Counted from the first letter of the stretch, positions 1-8,366 are shown. The stretch is 34,779 nt of DNA from K189A clade bacterium (GCA_018607685.1 JABBBA010000227.1:1-34779); one strand, 5' to 3'. Program-made: numbers and translations. Notes: a model not told the origin generated them from the sequence alone.

Positions 1-1109
1 TGATGGGTATGGCGCCGTATGGCAATCCCGATCTGTATGACCTGTCGCGGCTGGTTGATTTTGATGGAAAAGAAATTACGGTTAATACGAAGCTCGTGAA
101 TACCGTTGGGCTTCGAAGGTACAAGGAAGGCGGCAAGGGTTACTACTTTAGCCAGAAGCTGATTGACTGGCTGGGGCCCCGGCGACAAGGTGATATTGCT
201 GACGATCCTTATATTCATTATGCGGCTTCAATGCAGAAGATGTACGAGGACGTCTCGCTGCAACTGATTGACACCTATCTTGGCGATATATTGCGCGAAA
301 CCGGACGTCTCGTTTTTGCGGGAGGTGGTGCGCTCAACGTGAAGCTTAACCAGAAGATTCTTGACTTACCGTATGTTAAAGAGCTTTTTGTTCAACCCGC
401 GGCGAGTGACTCGGGTACCGCCGTTGGCGCTGCCTCTTTTGCCTCGTGGAAGCGTGGGGTTACTCCGGAAAAGATGAAGCATGTTTATCTAGGTCCGAAG
501 TATTCCACGGAGGAGTGCGTTGCCGCGTGTGAATCACATCCAGAGCATCCGGTGTTTGAAAAGCTCGATAACATTGTTGAGCGTACAGCCGAGTTGCTTA
601 ACGAGGGGAATCCGGTCGCATGGTGTCAGGGGCGTATGGAATTCGGACCAAGAGCGCTGGGCGGGCGTAGTATTCTGGGCAGTCCAAGTTACCGGGGAAT
701 CGCCAACAAGATCAATGAACAGATCAAATTTCGTGAGAGATGGCGACCGTTTTGTCCAAGCGTCCTGGATACTGTCGCTAAGGACATGATAGAGACTGAC
801 CATCCTGCTCCTTACATGACCATTACATTTGAAGTTTCTGAAGAGTGGAAGACCCGAATTCCGGAAGTTGTGCACGAAGATGGCACATCTCGCGTACAGG
901 TCGTCGAAGAATCAACCAATCCGAGATATCATGCGTTGCTAAAGGAAATGGAGCGGCTTAACGGTAACGGAGCAGTACTCAATACCTCGATGAATCGACG
1001 CGGCGAACCGATGGTCTGTTCACCGGAGGATGCTCTCAATATGTTTTATGGATCTGATCTTGAGTATTTGGTTCTTGAAGATTTGTTGGTTACCAAACGC
1101 AAACAATAA
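1..1109 (+). CDS. Carbamoyltransferase, NodU/CmcH family (5' end cut by window)
   Basis: C-terminal part of a carbamoyltransferase of the NodU/CmcH/HypF-like class, which moves a carbamoyl group from carbamoyl phosphate to a hydroxyl, usually on a sugar. The visible 368 codons start at the family motif MGMAPYG at the window edge, followed by AGGGALNVKLN (about residue 106) and the hallmark block GRMEFGPRALGGRSIL (about residue 210) that opens the C-terminal carbamoyltransferase domain. Family members have roughly 570-600 residues, so about 200 N-terminal residues lie outside the window; the ATG at base 3 is internal, not a start. The stop TAA is directly followed by the ATG of the glycosyltransferase, implying one transcript. 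With hldE and waaA nearby, the likely substrate is an LPS core sugar, as for WapO in Pseudomonas; that substrate is inference. Confidence 0.9.
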   Translation, partial: MGMAPYGNPDLYDLSRLVDFDGKEITVNTKLVNTVGLRRYKEGGKGYYFSQKLIDWLGPRRQGDIADDPYIHYAASMQKMYEDVSLQLIDTYLGDILRETGRLVFAGGGALNVKLNQKILDLPYVKELFVQPAASDSGTAVGAASFASWKRGVTPEKMKHVYLGPKYSTEECVAACESHPEHPVFEKLDNIVERTAELLNEGNPVAWCQGRMEFGPRALGGRSILGSPSYRGIANKINEQIKFRERWRPFCPSVLDTVAKDMIETDHPAPYMTITFEVSEEWKTRIPEVVHEDGTSRVQVVEESTNPRYHALLKEMERLNGNGAVLNTSMNRRGEPMVCSPEDALNMFYGSDLEYLVLEDLLVTKRKQ

Positions 1110-2231
1110 ATGGCCCAGAAACAGCCAGACCGAAAACCCAGGGTTTTACAAATCTGCCATGACTACAAAGGACCGTTTCGGACGGTCGCTCGGCAGTACG
1201 CTGGCAGTTTCTCTGACTGCGAGGTAAAGACCGTTTTCCTGCGCGGCCCTCAATCTCCGGAGCTGGCGTCTGCTATTCATGGCGATGTTGAATTTCTTAC
1301 TCTGCCGCCTGGATCATTGCGCGGGCTTAAGCTTGAGCCCTACCGACTGCTGAAGGAACTTATTGCCGATGATCCGCCGGACGTTATCCTGGCACATCGA
1401 TACAAACCCTTCTTTATTGCCCTGTTGCTGAACTATAAATTGAAGATCGGCGTCGTCATGGGCGTCATGCATGAGTTTGGCTTTCTTGGTCGATTGTCAC
1501 GGTCGCTCTTTTCGAAGTTCTGGAAAGACAATGTTCAACTGATAGGCGTATCCGAACCGGTTTGCGAAGCACTCCTTGAACAGGAGCCGCATCTGCAGGG
1601 TCGAGTTCACCTGCTACCCCATGCTATCGAAGCAGGGACGCTTCTCGATCCGGTCTCCGCGAGACATGAGGTGGGTATTCCCCTGGGTTCATATTGCTAT
1701 GGCACCGTGGGCCGACTGGTACGAAAGAAAAATCACAGATTGTTGATCGAAGCATTTGCTGGTGTGCAGGATGATTCAGTGCTGGCTTTCCTGGGGGACG
1801 GTGAGCTTTTGCCTGAGCTTAAGATGTTGGCCAAGAAGCTTGGTGTACAGGACCGGGTCGTATTTTGCGGCGCAAAGAATGAAGCGCGAAGATTTATGAA
1901 AGCATTTGATGCATTCGTGCTTCCATCAACCAGTGAGGAGGCCTTTGGGCTTGTCTTACTCGAAGCTATGGCGGCGCGTGTACCGATAGTTTGTTCAGAC
2001 GCGCCAGGACCCGCCAGCGTCATCGGTGGTACAGGGTTACTATTTGAATCTGAAAACGCCCGCGACCTGACCGGGCGGATGGAAGCTGTTCGCGCAATGA
2101 CGAAGCCCGATTCCGATGACATGACGCAAAAGGCACTTGACCGTCTTGGTGAAAGATTCACTATTTCCACGATGGTCCAAAAAATGCGTGGCCTTCCTCC
2201 TATCGAGGAACACGCGCCCGTTACTTACTAA
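1110..2231 (+). CDS. Glycosyltransferase family 4 (GT-B fold), probable LPS core enzyme
   Basis: Encodes 373 residues with a typical GT4 C-terminal half: GRLVRKKNH (donor-site lysine region, about residue 205), FLGDGELLPEL, VVFCGAKNE, and the E-x7-E pair in SEEAFGLVLLEAM (about residues 273-285) that binds the nucleotide-sugar. There is no signal peptide or membrane span, so it should act at the cytoplasmic face of the inner membrane. The start ATG abuts the stop of the carbamoyltransferase without a gap, so translation is probably coupled. The two genes together with hldE suggest LPS outer-core or O-antigen assembly. In Pseudomonas a glycosyltransferase (WapH) sits beside the carbamoyltransferase WapO, but I cannot assign orthology or the sugar donor from sequence alone. 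Confidence 0.88.
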   Translation: MAQKQPDRKPRVLQICHDYKGPFRTVARQYAGSFSDCEVKTVFLRGPQSPELASAIHGDVEFLTLPPGSLRGLKLEPYRLLKELIADDPPDVILAHRYKPFFIALLLNYKLKIGVVMGVMHEFGFLGRLSRSLFSKFWKDNVQLIGVSEPVCEALLEQEPHLQGRVHLLPHAIEAGTLLDPVSARHEVGIPLGSYCYGTVGRLVRKKNHRLLIEAFAGVQDDSVLAFLGDGELLPELKMLAKKLGVQDRVVFCGAKNEARRFMKAFDAFVLPSTSEEAFGLVLLEAMAARVPIVCSDAPGPASVIGGTGLLFESENARDLTGRMEAVRAMTKPDSDDMTQKALDRLGERFTISTMVQKMRGLPPIEEHAPVTY

Positions 2232-2282
2232 TTCTGTCACCGCATGGGTGCTGGGGACCCTTGAGCGTTTGTTCGAGCAGTC

Positions 2283-2836
2283 TCAGCGATGTGGCGGGGT
2301 CAATCGGTTGAATTTTAGTAAGGTCGGGACTCTCCCATAGTCCTGATCAGGTTCATACCAGACCACAGCACCTTGCCGGAGTCTTCTGATGACCTGTCTA
2401 ATATCAGAGCGTTCTATGGCGGCGTCAAAGTTCCTGATTCTTCCGCTGGTCATTATGGTTTCCAGAAGCTTGTTCTTGTTCTTTCGGTACATGACATCGA
2501 AAGGCTGGTGCAGGCTGAGCACTGCGCCCCATCAGGCGTTGAAAATCAGACCAGTGCCGTTTCAACAATGCTGTTGCCATTGGAGTTGAAATTTCGTCTT
2601 ACCATTGACTGAACCTCTTCTGGATCGAGCGTGGGGAAACAATGTTCGATATTAGTTTTTACAATATGTCGACTTTTTCTGGCCAGCAGGTATCCAATAG
2701 CGCCCAGGGCATGCCCGAACCCCCAACGAGCACGTAGAGGGAGAAAGCAGACGAGCCGGATTAAACCGATGGCGGGCCAGATAAGCCAGTACCGTGGTTT
2801 CAGGAACTCGAGTTGTAAAAGGGTGGGTGTGCGCAC
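2283..2836 (-). pseudogene. Decayed lipid A acyltransferase, LpxL/HtrB-like remnant
   Basis: Two minus-strand blocks in different frames match successive parts of LpxL-type lysophospholipid/lipid A acyltransferases. Block 1 (2836 to 2546, GTG start) has the N-terminal pattern LEFLKPRYWLIWPAIGLIRL, then GYLLARKSRHIVKTNIEHCFP and ends at ETALV followed by a stop. Block 2 (about 2545 to 2283) resumes with LSLHQPFDVMYRKNKN and RQGAVVWYEPDQDYGR. The stretch expected between them, about 80 residues holding the catalytic H-x4-D/E motif, is missing, and after DQDYGR the frame runs into an unrelated tail that stops at 2283. A remnant of the normal C-terminus may continue in another frame to about 2221. 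About 555 bp remain of an expected 900 or so. Without the catalytic histidine it cannot be an active acyltransferase; another lpxL copy should exist elsewhere. Confidence 0.82.
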
Positions 2837-2888
2837 TGCATTCACGATATCAGTTTTATCAACGGGGTTGAATCTACCGATTGTGTTA

Positions 2889-2904
2889 GAATTTCGCGAA
2901 ATTC
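2889..2904. promoter_or_regulatory. Perfect 16-bp palindrome upstream of hldE
   Basis: GAATTTCGCGAAATTC is a perfect inverted repeat ending 15 bp before the hldE ATG. It overlaps a TAGAAT hexamer (2887-2892) that could act as a -10 box, although I find no good -35 at 15-19 bp. Its position suggests an operator or a stem at the mRNA 5' end; no binding protein can be named. Confidence 0.4.
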
Positions 2905-2919
2905 GCTCTCGATAACAGC

Positions 2920-4329
2920 ATGAAGATTCCAAGATTTGATAACGCACATATCCTGACGATTGGTGATGCGATGTTGGATAGATACTGGCATGGCGATACC
3001 CACCGGGTGTCCGCTGAAGCGCCGATTCCGGTGATTGAGGTTAGCAGTATTGAAGATCGACCCGGTGGTGCAGCTAACGTTGCACTTAATGTTGCGACAC
3101 TGGGCGCTGCATCTTCCCTGATTGCAGCAACCGGGCAGGATGAAATGTCCAATATTCTGGAATCGAAACTCAGTTCCTCGGGCATCGACTGCCGTTTCAT
3201 AAGGGTAGAGGGGATGTCCACGATTACCAAGGTACGCCTTGTCAGTCGGAGCCAGCAAATGATTCGTGCTGATTTTGAAGCCCTGTTTGATATTGACGCC
3301 GACCAGGTAGTGACAGGAATGGATTCGATTCCTGAGTACGATAGCGTGATTCTTTCTGATTACGACAAGGGCCTTTTTAGTGATCCTTCTAGCATTATTG
3401 AAAGTGCGAGAAAGAAAAGTAAACCGGTACTGGTTGATCCGAAGTTCAAGCCATTCTCTGCGTACCAGGGGGCGACGGTCATCAAGCCCAATACGCTTGA
3501 GTTAAAGAATGCGGTTGGCGATTGGAGCAGTGAGGCCGAGATGCTGGAAAAATGCCGTGGTCTTATGGCGACCATTGGTTGTGAAGCTATGCTGGTTACT
3601 CGAGCATCCGAGGGCATGACGCTCATTGAGCGACATGGGGAAAGCCATTTTCCCGCCCAAACGAGGGAGGTCTATGACACTTCCGGTGCGGGTGACACCG
3701 TTATCGCCGTGCTCGCGGCATCGCTGGCATCGGGACAGACGCTGAAGGATTCGGTTGCCCTATCCAATGTTGCGGCGGGAATTGTTGTCGGTCATTTCGG
3801 TGTAACCAGTGTTTCCGGACCCGAGTTGCGGGCCGAGGTAGACCTTACTGAACCAGCGGGCAAGGGTAAGATGTCGGCAGAGCAATTGGTGGCAGCGGTT
3901 CAGGTTTCAAAGAGTCGTGGTGAGAAAGTTGTCTTTACCAACGGCTGCTTTGACATTCTTCATGCTGGTCATGTCAATTATCTGGGTGATGCAAAACTCG
4001 AAGGTGATCGACTGATCGTCGCGATTAATTCAGATGAATCGGTTCATCGACTTAAAGGTGAAGGTAGACCCATCAATCCTCTGGACCGGCGGATGACCAT
4101 GTTGGCAGGCCTGGCGTCGGTCGACTGGGTCGTTTCATTTGACGGTGATACGCCGGAAGAGCTGTTACAACTGTTGAAACCGGATGTGCTCGTGAAGGGT
4201 GGAGATTACGGTATAGATCAGGTGGTTGGTGCGGATATTGTCCGCTCCAATGGTGGTGAGGTGAAGGTGCTCAGCCTGGTGGAAGATTGTTCAACCAGCG
4301 CTCTGGTTGAGAAAATCAGGGACCTCTAA
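2920..4329 (+). CDS. hldE: Bifunctional heptose-7-phosphate kinase / heptose-1-phosphate adenylyltransferase
   Basis: HldE (RfaE) makes ADP-heptose for the LPS inner core: its kinase domain phosphorylates heptose-7-phosphate at C1, and its nucleotidyltransferase domain later adds AMP. The 469 residues compare with 477 in E. coli. The N-terminal PfkB/ribokinase domain shows RPGGAANVALNVATLGA (about residues 47-63) and DTSGAGDT (253-260) with the catalytic aspartate D259. The C-terminal domain begins near residue 320 and carries TNGCFDILHAGH (about 340-352), the HxGH nucleotidyltransferase signature. Both halves are intact and fused, as is usual in gammaproteobacteria. The ATG at 2920 lies just after a 16-bp palindrome. 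It is convergent with the aldo-keto reductase gene and separated from it by short imperfect repeats. Confidence 0.97.
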   Translation: MKIPRFDNAHILTIGDAMLDRYWHGDTHRVSAEAPIPVIEVSSIEDRPGGAANVALNVATLGAASSLIAATGQDEMSNILESKLSSSGIDCRFIRVEGMSTITKVRLVSRSQQMIRADFEALFDIDADQVVTGMDSIPEYDSVILSDYDKGLFSDPSSIIESARKKSKPVLVDPKFKPFSAYQGATVIKPNTLELKNAVGDWSSEAEMLEKCRGLMATIGCEAMLVTRASEGMTLIERHGESHFPAQTREVYDTSGAGDTVIAVLAASLASGQTLKDSVALSNVAAGIVVGHFGVTSVSGPELRAEVDLTEPAGKGKMSAEQLVAAVQVSKSRGEKVVFTNGCFDILHAGHVNYLGDAKLEGDRLIVAINSDESVHRLKGEGRPINPLDRRMTMLAGLASVDWVVSFDGDTPEELLQLLKPDVLVKGGDYGIDQVVGADIVRSNGGEVKVLSLVEDCSTSALVEKIRDL

Positions 4330-4380
4330 TTCCTATCGGGGATCTTTAATTCCTATCGGGAGATCCTTAAATCCTAAAGG
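4325..4380. repeat. Imperfect tandem repeat between hldE and aldo-keto reductase gene
   Basis: TAATTCCTATCGGG occurs twice, at 4327-4340 and 4347-4360, with a 20-bp period. A third, weaker relative (ttaaatcctaaagg) runs from 4367 into the end of the neighbouring minus-strand gene. GGATCT (4340-4345) and AGATCC (4361-4366) could pair across the second copy. There is no T tract, so this is not a convincing terminator; it looks like replication slippage in the short gap between convergent genes. Confidence 0.6.
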
Positions 4381-5129
4381 TTATCCGCAAAAGCAACATT
4401 TTCATTCAGGTGCCCTGAATCTATAGTGCCGACAACGGCGGAATGAACACCTTTTTGTCCCAGCGCGAATGCCAGGCTTTCCTCCGGTGTTTGATGACCG
4501 CTTGCAAACACTTTCTTCAACAGGATGCCCGTACCCTTTTTCTCAGCGGCCGCAATGACCTCGATATTGGATTGATCTTCCAGGTTTAAGGTCAGCATAA
4601 GCACATCGCTGACTTCCAGTGCAGCCATGCTTCCCTCCACCGACTTGGTAGACATGCCGATGTACCTGATATCTCCCTTCTCCTTTAGGCGTTCCAGTGT
4701 AGCGAATGCATCAGTCTGATGAATAATACCGAGGTCATCACCGTTGGAATGAATCAGCACAATGTCCAGATAATCTGTTTTGAGGTGTTTCAGGCTTTGC
4801 GCCACGCTGTCCGTTACTGCCTGGCTGGAGAAGTCATAGCTGGACTCGCCCCCGGTATACTGTTCCCCCGTTTTCGTACAAAGGATCCAGTCCTGCCTGC
4901 GTCCGGGTAATAACTGACCAATTCTTTGTTCGCTATTGCCGTAGGCGGGTGCCGTATCAAGCAAATTGACCCCCAGGGTCTGGGCTTCAGACAACAGGTC
5001 GACAATCACTTTGTCTTCGGGGAGTTCAAATTTTTTTGGGTACTTAACGTCAGTGTTACGACCAAACTTCACTGTTCCTAGCGAAATCCTGCCTGTTTCA
5101 AGATCGCATCGTCCCAGCTTCATTCCCAT
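4374..5129 (-). CDS. Aldo/keto reductase family protein
   Basis: A 251-residue aldo/keto reductase, an NADPH-dependent carbonyl reductase family with a TIM-barrel fold. The expected tetrad is visible: Asp and Tyr in LLDTAPAYG (about residues 56-64), Lys in CTKTG (about 86) and His in LIHSNG (about 126). The C-terminal GILLKKVFASG and VVGTIDSGHL fit the NADP-binding end of the barrel. It is somewhat shorter than the usual 270-330 residues. The start ATG at 5129 overlaps the stop of the upstream FAD oxidoreductase by 10 bp, so the two are very probably cotranscribed and translationally coupled. The same pair sits between hldE and waaA in Pseudomonas (the PA4991/PA4992 region, from memory). The substrate is unknown. 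Confidence 0.88.
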   Translation of the reverse strand: MGMKLGRCDLETGRISLGTVKFGRNTDVKYPKKFELPEDKVIVDLLSEAQTLGVNLLDTAPAYGNSEQRIGQLLPGRRQDWILCTKTGEQYTGGESSYDFSSQAVTDSVAQSLKHLKTDYLDIVLIHSNGDDLGIIHQTDAFATLERLKEKGDIRYIGMSTKSVEGSMAALEVSDVLMLTLNLEDQSNIEVIAAAEKKGTGILLKKVFASGHQTPEESLAFALGQKGVHSAVVGTIDSGHLNENVAFADNL

Positions 5130-6274
5130 GGAGAACTGCCTACCCCAGCCTGTGGGAGATTGAGGGGCCTGGCTGCGTTGGTTTTTGGCTCCGTCATGAG
5201 CGCCATGAACATGTCTCCCATCATGGGCGCTAAGGTAAGTTTGGTGGGCCAGCAGACAATAACGTTTCCGTGCCTGCGCACATAGGGAGTATCCGGGCGT
5301 AACAGTGTTTCGCCTCCGGCTTCCGCCCGGTCTATCCTGAAAGTAGAGAACTCGCAGTCAGAGAAGTCTATCCAGGGCATGAGGTTGGCCAGTTCTTTCT
5401 TTGCGAATTCAATCTGCTCAGTTTCATTTCGAGCGACACCGGATTCAGCGAGTTGACCCCCGAGGTACCAGGCTTTGGTGTTTCCCGTGATGTGGGTAGT
5501 GAAGGTGACGCGCGGCTTGTCCGTTGATCTTAAGGTCACAGCGTGGGCAAACAGGTCAGGCAGGCTATCTCCTCTAACAACAACCTGGTGCAGAGGCCGT
5601 AGCTGCATTGGCACCTTCAGCTCCAGATCATGGATGAGGTCTCCATTCCCCTTACCTGCGGCAAGGACATAGGTATCTGCACTGACGGTAAGCCCACCAT
5701 CCAGGTGTAGCTGTGTAACCTGACCGTTGGTGTGCTCGAATTTTACGTTTCCTTCGAATATATAGTCTTTGAGCTGATTGCGTAAATGTGTCACCAGTGA
5801 GCGGGTATCCAGGACAAGGTCCTTGAGTTTGTAGAGCAACCCACCAAATGACGGTGACTGAAAAATTTCCGGATAGTCGGCGCTAGGAACTGACGATACC
5901 CGGCCTTCGATGGCCTTGCTGCCAAAGAACGCGGTCAGTTTTGAGCTTAGGCGGGCATCGGAAAACATATAGTAGGCCTCGCTAAGGACAGCCACACCCT
6001 CAAGATTAACGCTGTCTGTACCCTTCAGGCACGAACGCCAGCGCGAGGGCATATCCGCGATAGATTCAGATGCGCCGGTCATTGCGCCCGCGAGCGAATA
6101 CTTGATCCCCCCGTGAATCATCCCCTGGGAAGCAAATGTCTGCCCGGATCCCAAGCCATGTTTCTCAAGCAGGATGGCTTCATAACCCTGATTGCGGAGC
6201 AGGCTTAGTAACCAGAGCCCGGCGATACCGCCACCGAGAATGATGGCGTCGAACTGATGCGGCGTGGTGCTCAT
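5120..6274 (-). CDS. FAD-dependent oxidoreductase, DAO (glycine oxidase-like) family
   Basis: A flavoprotein of the D-amino-acid-oxidase/GlpO superfamily, 384 residues from the ATG at 6274. I chose this start because the ADP-binding beta-alpha-beta fold begins right after it: DAIILGGGIAGLWLLSLL with GxGxxG, then an acidic end LLEK. The frame stays open upstream to 6370 but that extension has no domain match. SQGMIHGGIKY (about residues 50-60) resembles the conserved post-nucleotide block of this superfamily, and RIDRAEAGGE plus NVIVCWPTKLTLAPMMGD near the C-terminus complete the FAD site. Its end overlaps the aldo/keto reductase gene by 10 bp, so the pair may act on one metabolite. It is divergent from waaA across a 138-bp gap in which I see no clear promoter. 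The substrate cannot be inferred. Confidence 0.86.
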   Translation of the reverse strand: MSTTPHQFDAIILGGGIAGLWLLSLLRNQGYEAILLEKHGLGSGQTFASQGMIHGGIKYSLAGAMTGASESIADMPSRWRSCLKGTDSVNLEGVAVLSEAYYMFSDARLSSKLTAFFGSKAIEGRVSSVPSADYPEIFQSPSFGGLLYKLKDLVLDTRSLVTHLRNQLKDYIFEGNVKFEHTNGQVTQLHLDGGLTVSADTYVLAAGKGNGDLIHDLELKVPMQLRPLHQVVVRGDSLPDLFAHAVTLRSTDKPRVTFTTHITGNTKAWYLGGQLAESGVARNETEQIEFAKKELANLMPWIDFSDCEFSTFRIDRAEAGGETLLRPDTPYVRRHGNVIVCWPTKLTLAPMMGDMFMALMTEPKTNAARPLNLPQAGVGSSPWE

Positions 6275-6412
6275 GAAAAACGAATGTATCCAGAACTTCT
6301 GTGAACGGGAATTATACACCCATGGGTTTATTTTCGGCTTACTGACCCGGTAGCATCGGGTCCGGTACACAGTTATTCTTCTGCATCACTCCTGCAGGTT
6401 TCCAATCACACC

Positions 6413-7675
6413 TTGGCCAGATTGCTTTATAGCGCTTTGTTTTACCTTTTAATCCCGTTTGTGCTGCTGCGGCTGCTGAAGCGTTCCCTAAAGGAGCCAG
6501 GTTACCGCATGGCTATTTCAGAGCGGTTTGGGTTCTTTCGATCAAAGCATCGCGGGAAAGTTGTGTGGATACATGCGGTGTCTGCGGGTGAAACGATTGC
6601 AGCGGTGCCGCTGGTTCGCAGGCTCCTCGGCCGGGGCTACGTTTGTCTGGTAACCAACATGACTCCGACGGGCCGGGAGCGTGTAGACGTGCTGCTTGGT
6701 AGTGATGTGGAAAATTGTTTTGCGCCATACGATCTGCCTGGCTCGATAGACCGATTCCTTGGAAATAACAAACCCCGGATGTTGATTACGATCGATACAG
6801 AATTATGGCCGAACATGATTGAAGGATGCTCACGGAATGGCGTGCCCACGTTGTTGGTTAATGGCCGGTTATCCTCGCGTTCAGCGAAAGGCTACGGCCG
6901 GGTTATGCCACTGATTTTGCCGATGCTGCAATCGCTGACTTTGCTGGCGGTCCAGACGCGACAACATAAAGACAGGTTTGTGTCGCTTGGTGCCGATATG
7001 TCGAAAGTTCGTGTGACCGGTAGCATCAAGTTCGATGCGGTGATGACGCAGGGCTATGCGGCTAGACTTGACCATTCCCGGCGGCGACTTGCGGGCAGGC
7101 CAATCCTGCTGGGAGCCAGTACTCACAATGGGGAAGAGGCAGCGTTGTTGTCACTGCTTCCTGCTCTACGGGAGCGGATACCCGATATTCTTTTGGTGTT
7201 GGCGCCGCGCCACACGCACCGATGCGACCAGGTAAGGCGCGCCTGCGAATCCTCTGGGCAATCGGTGATGAGTTTTAGTGATACCAGGGAAGTGGCAGTC
7301 GACGATCAGGTATTGCTGGTTGATGTGATGGGTGAGCTTGATGCCCTTTTTGAGCTGGCCAAAGTGGCCTTCGTTGGCGGGAGCCTGGTGCCGGTGGGGG
7401 GCCACAATCTGCTTGAAGCAGTTCGTGCGGGTACGCCTGTGATCATGGGAAGTCACCTGGATAACATAGAGGATATTGCGCAACAGTTTATAGACAGCCA
7501 GGCGATCATGATTGTGGAAGACGGTCAGGAGTTGCAGCAGGTTGTTATTAACCTGATGGAAAATCCTGATGAGTCGAATCGCCTTGTGAAGGCTGCGAAC
7601 AAGGTGATGGATTTGAATCAGGGGGCGCTGGATCAGGTGGAAGCGTTGATTGTTGAACTTATGAATCATGAATAG
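6413..7675 (+). CDS. waaA: 3-deoxy-D-manno-octulosonic acid (Kdo) transferase
   Basis: WaaA (KdtA, GT30) transfers Kdo from CMP-Kdo to lipid IVA, the first step of LPS core assembly, at the cytoplasmic side of the inner membrane. The protein has 420 residues (E. coli 425). It has an N-terminal hydrophobic anchor (LLYSALFYLLIPFVLLRLL), then HAVSAGETIAAVPLV, whose E60 aligns with the catalytic base of the family. Later blocks are TNMTPTGRERV, ITIDTELWPN and VPVGGHNLLEAVRAGTPVIMG near the C-terminus. The TTG at 6413 is the likely start because it gives the usual N-terminus directly before the anchor; no ATG or GTG fits. The upstream Shine-Dalgarno is weak. It diverges from the FAD oxidoreductase/aldo-keto reductase pair. 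Confidence 0.95.
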   Translation: MARLLYSALFYLLIPFVLLRLLKRSLKEPGYRMAISERFGFFRSKHRGKVVWIHAVSAGETIAAVPLVRRLLGRGYVCLVTNMTPTGRERVDVLLGSDVENCFAPYDLPGSIDRFLGNNKPRMLITIDTELWPNMIEGCSRNGVPTLLVNGRLSSRSAKGYGRVMPLILPMLQSLTLLAVQTRQHKDRFVSLGADMSKVRVTGSIKFDAVMTQGYAARLDHSRRRLAGRPILLGASTHNGEEAALLSLLPALRERIPDILLVLAPRHTHRCDQVRRACESSGQSVMSFSDTREVAVDDQVLLVDVMGELDALFELAKVAFVGGSLVPVGGHNLLEAVRAGTPVIMGSHLDNIEDIAQQFIDSQAIMIVEDGQELQQVVINLMENPDESNRLVKAANKVMDLNQGALDQVEALIVELMNHE

Positions 7676-7882
7676 CGTGCCGGAGGATGAACCCTCCAGG
7701 CTTTCCTGCTTTCAGCGATCAAATTCGTGCGTCATTGGGCGAGTAAGCGGGTTCCTGCGATGGCAATTTTACCGAAAATTCAATGGCAGATCGCAACTTT
7801 CTTCCAACAAGATTGTGGTAACCTTTTTCTAACTTTAGAAGGGGTTGGCGCTTTTTGCCCCCCCTCACAATGAAACGGAAAA

Positions 7883-8335
7883 ATGACCAATCGATATATC
7901 TACGTCCCTGATTTGGTAGCCGACATGGCCGAGTGTGATGCTAACTACATTCGCCTGCGTCAGCTGTTTCCAGGCATGGATTCCGAGGATGATATCGAGT
8001 TCGGGATACGAACCCGAACGGAAGAAGGAGCAACGGTTGTTATCAACATTCAGGAACGCTGCCCGTTCACAACAATGGTTGCCGTCACAGTAAGCTCAGA
8101 GAATAACAAGCCATTCATAAAGTGGCCCAGCCTTGAGCTTAGGGTCTATCATGACGTTAATTCTGCTGAAGTCGTCCGATTTGAACGGCATCGCAACTTT
8201 CGATTCCGCTACGCGACGCCTAATGAGCAAATGTTCCAGCCGGATGAAAAGTCCCAGATCAACAAGTATCTTGGTGAACTCTTAACCTATTGTATCGAGC
8301 ATGGCTATTCTCTGGAGCCACTGGAATTTTCCTGA
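7883..8335 (+). CDS. DUF1249 (YqiB-like) family protein
   Basis: A 150-residue cytoplasmic protein of the DUF1249 family, whose E. coli member is YqiB (140 residues). Shared features are the early C-x-x-N-Y-x-x-L-R-x-L-F-P pattern (about residues 17-29), WPSLELRVYHDVNSAEV near the middle, and the C-terminal DEKSQINKYLGELLTYCIEHGY. The family has no established biochemical function. In E. coli and Pseudomonas it lies in a cluster with nudF, cpdA, yqiA and parE; here only parE follows, 134 bp downstream. The 207-bp gap before it contains a weak TTGTGG (7813) and TAGAAG (7836) pair at 17-bp spacing, which I do not count as a reliable promoter. Confidence 0.9.
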   Translation: MTNRYIYVPDLVADMAECDANYIRLRQLFPGMDSEDDIEFGIRTRTEEGATVVINIQERCPFTTMVAVTVSSENNKPFIKWPSLELRVYHDVNSAEVVRFERHRNFRFRYATPNEQMFQPDEKSQINKYLGELLTYCIEHGYSLEPLEFS

Positions 8336-8366
8336 TTTTTTTTCGAGAAATCCGTTTCTAAATCCT

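Noticed and set aside
4340-4366. Hairpin GGATCT/AGATCC as an hldE terminator
   Set aside because: Six base pairs with a 15-nt loop and no T tract; more likely a by-product of the tandem repeat.
6275-6370. Longer N-terminus for the FAD oxidoreductase beginning at 6370
   Set aside because: The dinucleotide-binding fold starts directly after the ATG at 6274; the extension is basic, without homology, and would run into the waaA upstream region.
7676-7882. Riboswitch or RNA gene in the 207-bp gap before the DUF1249 gene
   Set aside because: I looked for a structured leader because a TPP riboswitch-linked thiC lies near this locus in Pseudomonas, but saw no matching motif; only weak promoter-like hexamers and a short G/C run.
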